Of a stretch of 64,000 nt of DNA, positions 48,351 through 58,575 are shown piece after piece. The stretch is from assembly GCA_030765045.1 (NCBI GenBank), contig CM060963.1, positions 68,905,117 through 68,969,116 on the forward strand, given 5' to 3'. The notes beneath the pieces are model-generated. The model was not told the DNA's origin. It ran no database searches and was given only the letters and a program-made list of their open reading frames with translations. Positions within the stretch are counted from its first letter, which is position 1; each line of letters starts with the position of its first letter. The translations under genes and the position numbers were made by a program. The stretch comes from Tenodera sinensis (Eukaryota; Arthropoda; Insecta; Mantodea; Mantidae).

Positions 48351-48760
48351 CCCTTCGCTAATACCAATAATAACTAACCGAATTAACTCGTTGCCTATAT
48401 ATTGCTTTGTTTTTGTGGTTCCTTGTTGTAGAGCACAGAATTAATAATTATAAATAATTGGTTTAGTTTTCGGCAGTTTTTTTCTAATATGCTGCTATCT
48501 ACAGGGTCTTCGCAGTTGTAAAAAGCGATCACCTAAAAAATAACTCATAAATGAATATTAACTTTGCTTTAATTATTATTGCTCTATTATGATTAAGAAT
48601 AACACCGGCTTTCATAGTAATATTCAATTTAGACTTTACATTAAGACACAAACTTTTTGACAAATTGTGTCATTACAACACAGATACTTCTAGGCCAGGG
48701 ACCATTTCCTTCTACATTGTAGTAACTGCACATAGATACCAAAACAAATGAACTCAAATA

Positions 48761-49730
48761 CAGAGTATCAGAAATACCTTTGCAATCTTCAGGGGGTCCC
48801 TTACACCATAAGAAGGAAAAAAGTTCATATGTTGGAGTCCCATAATACTTTGTTTTCTCGTTAGGAACTGTTCAACACAGTGGCATCCTCATAAAACACA
48901 AAACTCATAAATGCTCGAAACGTCCTCCTCTGGCTTCTAGACATGCCTATACTCATCGAATCATGGACTGTTGCGCCCTCTTAAAAACTCTGGAATGGTG
49001 TTGAATGGTTTCGCAGACTTCCATGAAATGTCGATGAAGAGTTTCTTCATCTTGGATGACTGTCCCATAAACCAATAGTTTAAAGTACCCCCAGGGCCCA
49101 GAGATAAAAATCCAAAGGATTGAGGTCCAGAGAACTTACACGCCATGGAACTGATCTTCTGTCTACCCATAGGTCATAGTAGATACCAGTCAGTGCATCT
49201 CGAACAACTCTTTGTCTTCCTGGATTAATAGCCCGTAGTGCAACGGTTCTCGTCTCAGCAAGGTGACAACAAACAGCGACAACGGTTGGATGACTCGGTT
49301 GTTATAGTCTTCGGTCTGGAAACGCCATCTGATAGAGTCGTGCAGCCTTGCGTTCATTACCATTTCTTCGACCATACATAAAACTCACGTCTGCCTGTTC
49401 ACGAAATGAATAACCAGCCATGGTTGAACGAAATACGTGCAGTTAACGCACCACATATACACAATTGAAACGTTGAAGACAGACTAATTACAAATGACAA
49501 ACGCAAGCAAGTCTCCGTGGTAACAGTTCACCATCTACCGTATATAGTACAACGCCTTCTCAGTGCATAAAGAAATGAAGTTGACCGAAGGCCGTTGAAC
49601 GCACACTTTCATTAAGAGATGAATAACAGAAAACAAAGGACTAGGGACACATGTTTATGTGATCTTTTTTCCTTCTTGTAGTGTACGGAACCCATATCTG
49701 AAGTTTGTAAAAGTATTTCTGATACACCTG
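48761..49730 (-). mobile_element. Tc1/mariner-type transposon, internally deleted, with long TIRs
   Basis: The ends are inverted repeats of about 100 bases. The left end is CAGAGTATCAGAAATACC and the right end, inverted, CAGGTGTATCAGAAATAC. Both share AAGAAGGAAAAAAG and, after about 85 bases, a CTTTGTTTTCT block. Each end is flanked by TA (48759-48760 and 49731-49732), the duplication typical of the superfamily. The 970-bp element encodes only parts of a transposase on the minus strand, so it is non-autonomous. Confidence 0.82.
48930..49421 (-). pseudogene. Mariner-like transposase remnant (DUF4817 N-terminus plus C-terminus)
   Basis: The minus strand begins at an ATG at 49421 with MAGYSFREQADVSFMYG, then NGNERKAARLYQMAF, which fits the DUF4817 helix-turn-helix domain found at the N-terminus of an insect mariner-like family. 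A stop follows near 49305. After about 150 bases of uncertain reading, RVSSLDLNPLDFYLWALG (about 49140) is the region of the third catalytic Asp, and VIQDEE/SMIRR-like pieces follow in other frames. The middle of the DDE catalytic domain is absent, so no functional enzyme is possible. Confidence 0.72.
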
Positions 49731-49929
49731 TATATGTACCGTTACAAATTGGTGTCTACTGATTGTTTCAATGTCATTTGTTGGTTTGTTTGTTTTAGAG
49801 TACAGAAAAAATATTCAGTGAATGTTTAGACCGATGAGCACTACATGTCTGCAAATTTGAATTTATTACGAACGTGAGTTAGCAGAAAGGTACGTGACAG
49901 TCAAATTATCTACATTCTCACGAATTCAT

Positions 49930-50170
49930 CAGTGCTTATGTGAGAGCATGGCTTATTTGAGAGGAGTGTTGGGGTGTTGGAGACCAAGTGAATACGAAGC
50001 ATTGGCCGTAAAGAACGAGTTCTTACGCAAGTGAATGCAAACCCATCAGATGGCACAAGACGCATTGCAGCAAGGGAAGGCTTTGACACACGACTATCTG
50101 GAGAGCGTTGCCTGAATATCTTCTGTACCCGCACCACCTTCAGCGGGTGCAAGGATTAAATTTAGCGCTT
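49930..50170 (+). pseudogene. Mariner-like transposase HTH relic, opposite strand
   Basis: The plus strand gives RVLTQVNANPSDGTRRIAA and REGFDTRLSGERCL, which fits the second helix-turn-helix block of the DUF4817-type mariner family ('NP--STRRIA---G-S--TVWR-L'). It lies 200 bases from the deleted transposon at 48761-49730 but in the opposite orientation, so it is a separate relic or a rearranged piece. Confidence 0.58.
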
Positions 50171-50624
50171 CTAAGTCGAGAACTTTTTCCATTGAATCTT
50201 ACAGAATTGTAACATGCTCGCCTCGTCTTTTCAAACTTCTTCCTTGTTCTGCAAACACGCATTCTACAGCACTTGCATCGCGATACATCTCCTGTTCCCC
50301 TATATAATATGGAAAGGCGTACGACCGACGTATTATCCACACTGTTTGACACCTACAGACCTGTCAGAAACTACTATGTATATGTGGCTTCAGCACGAGT
50401 TATGTCATAGTTGCAAGCTGCAGAACTCAGTTTAAGCTATTAGAGCAATATTTCAAAAGTAAGTATGTCAAACATAAACCGTTTGGAATCCAAATCGAGA
50501 ATACGAATTGTTGTGCCAAAGTTGAAGTTAGCTAGTGACTCTTATTTGATTCACATTAAAGCACAGAGCACATGAACGAACTAATCCTACTAAATGAAAG
50601 ATGGTCCTGGATTTGTATCTTATT
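50171..50624. other. Intergenic, nothing recognised
   Basis: No supported feature. Confidence 0.5.
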
Positions 50625-51030
50625 ATTTTTTCTTGTACTACGTACTTCCACCTTAAAATTCGATATCCAGATTTCACCTTAAATACATGTATTGAGCTCC
50701 TATACATAAAATAGTTTTAGAGAAAGTCCGCGTGTGAAATAACAGTATAACTCAGAAAGAAATAGTCATTTAAATACCAAACTTGGCGCATAAGTCTAGT
50801 GTATTCCAAAGATACATGAAGATCTCTAAAAGAACGCACTTTATTTCAAATAACTGTTTTGTAGCATTGGATATTTGTGAGATATTCGTTATTAATAATG
50901 CATATTGTTCAATTCGTTGTTATTCTTTTAAAGTCCTGTCCACATTCGTTTCTTGCGATTACATGGAAGAATTATAAAATAGCGTATAGCGTCCAGTTTT
51001 TAAAACACTTGACCATCACCATTCATTTTG
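50625..51030 (-). mobile_element. High-copy HINE-like repeat, old copy (G)
   Basis: In reverse orientation: GTACTACGTACTTCCACC, AAAATTCGATATCCAGATTTC, AGTCCGCGTGTG, CAGTATAACTCAGAAAG, ATACCAAACTTGG, and later TTAAAACACTTGACCATC. All fall in the order of the young copies but with heavy divergence. The CA tract has shrunk to a few bases. Confidence 0.58.
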
Positions 51031-51339
51031 TATATATAAGAAAGAATAAATAGTTCAAACTATTGGTTTAATATCAACTATAATCGTCTCATAATATTCG
51101 TATAATTTAAGGGCTGTGAAATATAAACTTTAAATGCCAGTGAAATTTAATTCTTGTATAGCATATGTAAAATGCGGTTATGTTTGTATATCTCCATTAA
51201 AATGAAATAAACAGAAAAATAAGCTTTGGTAAAAATAATGTCTATACCCACTGATAAAAGATAGACGGTATGAAAGGATGTGAATATAACAATCAAGTTC
51301 CTGTAAATAAGCCTGTGAAAATCTTAACTCAAACATTAA

Positions 51340-51720
51340 ATGCAGGATAAGTACCAAACTTTGTAATTTATGTTCAATATCTTCCAAAAGGGTTCCCTAT
51401 TCCAAACTAACGCTTACATGGGATATTTTTGAAAAATGTTTATTTTTAAAAAATATTTGTAACGAGTAGGTTTAAAATACCTTATAATTAAGATATTTAT
51501 ATGAAAAATATAACGGCTTTTTAAATTTTCTGGAAGTAGTCTGTGAATTCTTCATTCAGGAGAAATATATAATTTCAGGTACCGAGCTAACCATAAAATG
51601 TAAACAAAGTCTTGCCACACAAAAATTGAACCTCTTAAATGCACCGTTTATTTCATGTAACGGTTTCTTCTGGCATTATCCTATCCGAGATATTTGTATT
51701 ATTGGATTGTCATGTAAAGA
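51340..51720 (-). mobile_element. High-copy HINE-like repeat, very old copy (M)
   Basis: In reverse orientation AGTACCAAACTTTG, CTATTCCAAACTAACG, TTACATGGGATATTTTTGAAAAATG, TTAAATTTTCTGG and ATCCGAGATATTTG follow the family order. It is the most diverged copy called and its limits are approximate. Confidence 0.48.
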
Positions 51721-51739
51721 GTACGAAATTCTAAGGGCC

Positions 51740-51794
<55 letters not shown>
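51740..51794. repeat. (TA)n microsatellite
   Basis: About 54 bases of pure TA. Confidence 0.97.
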
Positions 51795-51798
<4 letters not shown>

Positions 51799-53939
51799 TC
51801 GATTCTACTTTCCGTATCCCCACGTATTTATAGTCAAAAGTGTAATGAAAATATTTGTGCAGTGTTAATTTCGATTAACATTAAGTGAAGAATTTAACTT
51901 TTGTAATAATTAATTGTATAAATACGTGCATATTACTATGTACAAAAGTCCATGTGCATATAACACAGGATATCTTTTTCTTTACAATTGATTTGTACTT
52001 GTTCTGTTTTTATGTTCAAATGCGGAAGTTTACTGTTTGAGATTTACGCTTACTGAGAGAAAAAGTAATACAAAGAAGCTGAATGTACATGGGTGTAGTA
52101 TATGCGCATTTTATTTATAATTCATTAAAATACTAAGAAGTATTTATGACGCCATAAACACGCCATAGACATCCCAGACACTAGGCACTGTTTTTATAGT
52201 ACGTCTATACACGATCTAACACCTAATTGCTGACTACACAGCAAGTAGTGCCACTAAAGCTTCCATTAGTAATTTATGACTGAAGAATTGTTCATATAAC
52301 AAGGGAGGAGTGGCAAATGGAGAAAGAAAAATAACGGTAACAGGACTCGCTAATCTAGTATTGTTAGCAATGGAGGAAAGGGTTCTAAGGAATATGCCGA
52401 CAGAACGTGCTCCTACATCGTTGCATCTTTCATCTTGTGTAAAGGTTATGAGTGCAAAGTGTGGTCGAAATCGATTATTATATAATAATAAATGAAAATG
52501 ACTGTCAAACTTAGAACGTCCACTCCTTTTCACAGAACTGTTTAATTTTATGCAGTGCCTACAAAATATTGCAAGACCATCTGTATCTTTCGCAATAACT
52601 CAAACAGTGCCAATATAAGAACAATTACGTTTTCATGATAACAAAAGAGCGGCAGCACATTACGTGTAATATTCGCTGATCTCTCCGACATTGATCATGG
52701 AGCAGTAGCACTGTCAAATTTAGTCTTTCTTTTGCTCTGAATTTGGTTTTCTTTGTTTTGTATATGCTGGTTACTAAGGATAAGTAAGGTTATAGCTAAC
52801 AAAACTAGTGTTATATTTTCCCAGTGAAATAGCGACGAGATAGTTTGAGTGCGACAACGTTGAAGTCGCTCAGTGAGAAATCATTACAAACTGTGGTATT
52901 CGTGGTCTTTCAAGTGCTTTTGCACATACACGAGCGCGCGTCTTATTTGCATAAATGTATATCATCTATACCAAGATAAGCCATGCTGGCCTGTTTAGGC
53001 TCAGAGATCATCCTTCCAGCGACGTTTAGGTCTTTCCACACTAAGGTTCCCTTTAGGTGTATCCGCCCGGCTTTCCCTTTTCTGAGCTTTATGAGTAGGA
53101 TCTTTTTTACAAGGGAGGGGTACCAACCCATTCGCCATAACCCCCTAACCTGGAGGACCAGAGTTTAATTTTCGAGTTCTCTCTCCTAGGGTGAATCCCA
53201 TCCAAGGCTTTGGAGTCTCGCCTGCCCCTCTATTGTATAAACCAATAGATGGGTTGCCTCTTCCACCAAACTCGCCGTTCCGAAGGTCCTCTTTTTCGCC
53301 TGTTTGCTGTTGAGGACTTCACACGTAACCCTGTTCTAATCACTTTAAACTTATGGTGAAGATAGGAAACAAAACAAGTGGATTCGTTTTTCAAAATTCC
53401 AACTTGATAGGGCAATTTTCTGTTTGGGTATAATTTAAAATGCTTAATGTTTGTAATGCATAACATTGCATTGTCTAAATTGTATGTAAAAACAGAAAGG
53501 GCGTAACAGGTGCTGCATGTCATTTAAATGTGATTTTGACAACTAAAAAATGTGCAACAACCTATATATAAATGGTTGCGGAGAAGAGATTCGAACAGTG
53601 AAAGGAAAAAAATCTATTAATTTCCCTCAGAAACTAAAATGTGACCTTAACTGAAAATGTAATATTTCACGCGTACTTTCCCCCTGTGTTGTTTTAGCTG
53701 TTCAGGAGAGATTTTGCATAGTGCTTTATTCGTTTATTTGTTTAATTTTTGTGCTTTATAATGCACAAACTGGGGATTTTAACCGAATCTTTCATCCTCA
53801 TAAGGAATACGTTTTAAGCGCATCCAAAGAAGCACAAAGCTATTAGACAACTGCAATCTAAGTCTAAATATTGTAGAGATAAATCGTCATATTGCGGGAA
53901 ACGCCAGTATTTCAGCTAGTGTGAGATAATGCAAGGATT
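51795..53939. other. Intergenic, nothing recognised
   Basis: A GC-richer block at about 52980-53330 with overlapping short open frames may be part of an unidentified repeat. No motif could be named. Confidence 0.42.
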
Positions 53940-54465
53940 CTGTGGACCAGCGATGTCCAGCGTTTGCGAAAGAGAGGAGGTTGGATTTACCTGTTTCCAC
54001 TTTATGTGGACTGTGCCACTCACACAGACGTGCATTGTGTTGCAGTAGCGGCTTGATTATATGTTCCCTCGTCTGATCTACGAAAGCACTTTCAAATGAT
54101 ACGCGACAAGCATACGTTCATTACTGACTTCTTTAGTACTGCTTGCGTTTAAAAAGTCTATCAATATTTGGTGACAAAGTTGAAGTGCATAACCTTAGAA
54201 GATCCACCAAAAGATCGTCGCGTAACCTATTACGATACAGACTTTTAATATAGTTCAGTTTGGAAAAACTCTTCGCAAGTATACAAAATATAAAATATTC
54301 TTGCAAATGGCTATGTGCTACATTTTAATCGGCATAAACATTTTAAGAAATTATCTAATTGTCTTGTAGGTGCAAGGGGAATACAGTAGGCTTTAAGCGA
54401 CAGTGAAATGTTTTTAGAGTGTTGTCTTTGAATTGCTGTTCCCTGTGCAAGGCCACGAAATGAAA
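53940..54465 (+). mobile_element. Older member of the high-copy family, left part (J)
   Basis: It matches 20545-21240 (GACGTGCATT, GAAAGCACTTTCAAAT, AAGTCTATCAATATTTGG, GATCGTCGCGTAACCTATTA, CAGACTTTTAATATAGTTCA) up to TGCAAGGCCACGAAATGAA. The match resumes at 56149 after the inserted dimer at 54466-56148. Confidence 0.68.
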
Positions 54466-55316
54466 ATCTGATGTGTTGCACTCATATGACTTTCTCTGTT
54501 CTTGTACTAACCATTCCTACAAACTCTTATCCTTATATCTTCTTCGTGTTAGTTGAGATAAACATTTGCAGTAAGTATATTTGCTTATTTCTTTGTAGGT
54601 CGAAGGAGAATATGGTAATACAGTAGGCTTTGAGCGATAGTCAAATGTTTTAAAGCTTTCAAATTCCATTCTCTTTGCACGGTTGAAATATAAAAAATTG
54701 AATAGCGATGTTCCATTTGACAGAAGTATAAGTTCTCCTAAACTCACACAAATAACTAGGCATATCTCCGAAATGGTTCACTGTATAAAATGTATTTAGA
54801 TATAAATTGTGTACTTTGGCAAGATCTACATTTTTGTACAGTAAGATTTGGTCTATCTCTAACGGTTTACATTTATGCAAAATTCGTCCACAATAAGTAC
54901 GACTATAGGGGCTATAGCCAGAAAAATCAAGATATAAATTTATATTTTCATAAAAATATCTCAAACATATTTTAATAAAAATTGAGCCAATTTCAAGAAA
55001 ATCAATACTTTCGAAAAATTTTCCATGTGAAGGGTAGTTTAGGCTGAAGCAATTTTCTTCAAAATCTTCGTGTCGCATCCTTGAAAGACTAAGTACCAAC
55101 TTTGGTTTTTAGCCGACGTTTCGTTTCTGTGCTATGCTGTCCACATACTGACATACAGACAGACGCACACACAGACCTTTTTCTAAAAATGCCTTTTTGG
55201 GGGGGGGGGGATTTAGGAGACCTGAAAACATATTTCCGTTGAAATCTCGGCAACGATTTTTTGGGTGGAGTACAATACTTCCATTTCTTTATTATACGTA
55301 GTAGAGAAAGTAAAAA
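54466..55316 (+). mobile_element. High-copy HINE-like repeat, first unit of a tandem dimer (C)
   Basis: A full-length unit of 851 bp beginning ATCTGATGTGTTGCACTCAT and TGACTTTCTCTG, ending CGTAGTAGAGAAAG then TAAAAA. The internal CA tract has shrunk to CGCACACACAG and a G run follows near 55198. The left half of its 3' hairpin is eroded (CATTTCTTTATTATACG). It passes directly into the next unit. Confidence 0.76.
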
Positions 55317-56148
55317 ATCTGATGCGTTGCACTAACATGACTTTCTCTACTCTTGTACTAACCATTCTTACGAACACTTATTCCTATATCTTCTTCGTGT
55401 TAGTTAAGACAAACATTTGCACAAATCATCTTATTGCTTATTTCCTTGTAGGTGCAAGGGGAAGTTAGAATAGAGTAGGCTTTGTGCGCTAGTCAAATGC
55501 TTTAAAGCTTTGAGATTCTGTTGTCTTTGCGCACTTAACATATAAAAAAATGAATAAAGATGATCTATTTCACGAAAGTTATTTTTCCGAAACTCACACA
55601 CATAACAAGGAATATCTCCGAAATGGCTCACCCTACAAGAAAATTTATTGAGACATAAATTGTGTATTTTAGCAAGATCTACATTTTTGTATAGTATGAT
55701 TTGGTCTATCTCTAAGGGTTTACCAGTTATGCAAAAGTCATCCAGAGTAAATACGACTACAGGGGCTATAGCCAGAAAATTCAAGATTTCATTTGTCATA
55801 GAAATATCTCAAACATATGACATTTTAATCAAAATCGTTAGAGCCATTTTCAAGAAAATCAAAATTTTCAATGTAAAGGGTAGTTTAGGGTAGGGCTATT
55901 TTCTTCAAAAGCTTCGTGTTGCATCCTTGAACGACATTAAACTTAAACACCAACTTTGGTTTTTAACCGACGTTTCGTTTTTGAGTTATGCTGTCCACAG
56001 ACTGACTGACACACAAACACACACACGGACCTTTTTATAAAAATGGTTTTTTTTTTTTGGATTCAGGGGGCCTCAAAACATATTTCCGTTGAAATCTCAA
56101 CATCGAATTTTTGGGTGGAATAGGATACTTTCAGTAGAGAAAGTAAAA
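55317..56148 (+). mobile_element. High-copy HINE-like repeat, second unit of a tandem dimer (D)
   Basis: An 832-bp unit with 5' ATCTGATGCGTTGCACTAAC, then TGACTTTCTCTACTCTTG, and 3' ACTTTCAGTAGAGAAAGTAAAA. The last part can form ACTTTC-AGTAGA-GAAAGT, a compacted form of the 3' hairpin. The CA tract is short (about 56002-56024). After it the host repeat resumes at once. Confidence 0.76.
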
Positions 56149-56420
56149 GGCGAATAACATATTCCTATTTGAGAAAAGTATATGTATTGGCAAATTAAAA
56201 AACAAAGAATGTCTCGGGAATGGTTAACTCAAAAGGAAAAACAAGTATTTGGTATAAATTGTGTGTTTAACGAAATCCACATTTTTTTTTTTATTTAGTA
56301 AGCTTTTGTCTGTTTCTTACTGTTTACTAGTTCTGCAGTAATCATTGAGAATGAAGAAGTCTTCTGAGGACATTCACAAAAAATTCAAGGTATGACTTAG
56401 AACCTGTCATGGAATCGCTT
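56149..56420 (+). mobile_element. Older member of the high-copy family, right part (J)
   Basis: GGCGAATAACATATTCCTA, TTGAGAAAAGTATATGTATT and GGGAATGGTTAACTCAAAAG continue the match to 21090-21180 that was broken at 54465. TTACTAGTTCTGCAGTAATCA and TCACAAAAAATTCAAG parallel the young copies further on. Confidence 0.65.
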
Positions 56421-57931
56421 TCTTGTGTCCATTACTGGTTACTGACTGATTGTGATTTTAAACCTCGCAGACACTAGCTAACACAGTATGTCCGATTGAA
56501 GGTCGAAGGGGTGGAAGCAGCAGCTAATTACGAGACATGGTTGGATATCGGTGCTGTAGATTACTGAAGAATGAACTGATGAGCTTTGTTATGTGATGCC
56601 TAACACAATATAATGCGGCAACTTAGGAATTATCGTAAGTCACGGAAATCTTTGGAAGCACTTGAAATATGTATATGGCGAAGGGTAGAAATTGTGAAAG
56701 TTCCCCTAGGACTGAACGAGTTGACTTATATTTGAATATGATTGTAATAAACTATCGTTTCTAAAATTGCATATTTTCCTTTTACTCCTAATTTTCATTG
56801 CCTTACTTGTACTGCGTATTATAATACAGCGTGCTCTTTAAAGTTTAGTCTTAAATGGGTCCTTTTATGTTTTTAATTCATCATTTTCCGAGACAGTATG
56901 AACGCAGAGCCTCGTTATCAAAAACATACTGTAGTAGGACCACAAAGCAATTACGCAGCGAACTAGTTCCGGCAATACCTGCAGTGATCTAACTAGGACG
57001 ATTTACTAGGACGATTGACAAGTCATTCGAGTTTTGTGGCTATGGCATTACTTATGGCTTCCATTGTACTTTTGACAGTACAAAGATACCGTCACAGTAA
57101 ATTATAAGCATTTATGCTTCATCTTGATCTCGGAGAATTGCGACGGTGAGTTTGTCACGACATGTAGGTTTAAGGGGGCTCAACTGCAATGTCATCAGTG
57201 GATTGCCACATGTATGCAGGGACGAATTTTATCAGGAATGTGCCTTCAAGTTACCATACCAAGACCTCAAAATATCACAATCCTCTTATCACTAATCTAG
57301 GTAAATATGACAGACATACAGAAACCGCACTTCGATTGTTTGAAGGTTCTTTGGACAACAATAACATCGTCTTAGACATTGTAGTTCACCTGATCGGACT
57401 CACGAACCACAACTGCCACTTCAGCATCCAACATTCGAGAACAGGTCGTACAGGTTCTCCTGTACGGTATGTTTATCTACACAGCACCTGGCCGCTTAGT
57501 GCAACTTTATCTGTGCAGTAAATAAGGTGTTCTAATTTTTTCAAGTTTTTTTTCAAGCTTTTGTGTCTGTGGGCATGGTTTCTTCCAGCATAACTAAGTT
57601 TGGATGCAGGAAGGGGGGCAGGAATAGGTGTTGGGGTAAGTAAGTGCTAGAAGATGGGAGAGGCATTACCATTACCCAAGGGCGTCCTTAGGCAGGCGAA
57701 AACTTTTCCTTCTGCGGGGAGCTGTGTGGTCGTATTGACCTAGTGTCCGTACCAATTGGTTGATGTGGGAACTCAGTTTGGTGTGCATGGTTCGGGATCG
57801 CTCCCTCACCAAGTCCATGATGTAGGGTACTCCGAAGACACTGCCGCATCAGATTTTATTTGGCGGCGAAGTTCGGAAACCGCGGCAGCGACCACCATCT
57901 GTAGACTGCACAGCGTGAAGAACAGGACATT
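56421..57931. other. Intergenic flank of the LINE, nothing recognised
   Basis: Sequence is GC-richer from about 57570. Open frames of 84-110 codons show no family motif. Confidence 0.45.
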
Positions 57932-57943
57932 ACGGTTGATCTG
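57932..57943. repeat. Target-site duplication, 5' side of the I-type LINE
   Basis: ACGGTTGATCTG recurs exactly at 63981-63992, just after the CCAAA tail. The first two bases are ambiguous with the tail. Confidence 0.92.
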
Positions 57944-58020
57944 CCCCTCCGAAGGAGTGTCGCCTTGTCGTGGCGGAGGGGCTCAGTACCTGAACCAGAC
58001 GGCCTACTAAGTGTCATTTT
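57944..58020 (+). ncRNA. Candidate HDV-like self-cleaving ribozyme at the LINE 5' end
   Basis: Starting at the first base of the element, CCCCTCC (57944-57950) pairs with GGAGGGG (57975-57981) as a 7-bp P1. GCC (57962-57964) pairs with GGC (57972-57974) as a 3-bp P3 with a 7-base loop, and the P3 3' strand abuts the P1 3' strand as in the HDV fold. AGTA/TACT (57985-57988 and 58005-58008) can form P4, followed by CTAAG. A G-U-rich P2 is possible between GGAGTG (57954-57959) and CATTTT (58015-58020). HDV-like ribozymes are known at the 5' ends of R2 and of L1Tc, where they free the element's RNA 5' end. The fold was drawn by eye; the P2 assignment is the weakest part. Confidence 0.55.
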
Positions 58021-58575
58021 GACTACTGGTAGGCAAGAGGTGAGGGGAAGCAAAGAACATTCCAAACGGGTAGATGGGGCTCGTTAGTCTTGGTTGACGA
58101 CTCATCTAGGAGAAGAGGACTCCGAAATCAAACTCCCCCAGGGGCTCCTACTATGGTAGGTACGGGTTTGGCGTACCCGGGGCCCCAAGCCATACTCTCG
58201 ACTGGGTTCCTCCAAGAGGTGAGAGGGCATATGCCAAACGCCCAATTAACTTTGGTCCACTTTTGTATTTGACCTCCCACCTGATACCTCCCTGTACACA
58301 GTCTGATGGATAACCTACGCGCGGGTCGTCGGAGGATGGGGTGACGCAAGGGGTGACTGGGTAATCGCGTAAGTCCCAGCCCCTGGTTATCATGTAGGAT
58401 CTGTGTGCGTATCCGCTGATAAAGGTCAGTCCCGGGGAGGGACCATTGCATGAGCTGATGCACTCCTGAAGGCGATTGGGTCCCTCTGTCTATGCATTGG
58501 GAGGTGAGACCCTAGGGTGAGCAAGGTCCAGGCCAGGACTCTCACCTAAGCCGGGGTGGCGCCCAGGATGTGAGC

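Noticed and set aside
57756..58010. 84-codon open frame spanning the LINE 5' boundary
   Set aside because: It reads across the target duplication into the ribozyme-like 5' UTR, so it is a chance fusion.
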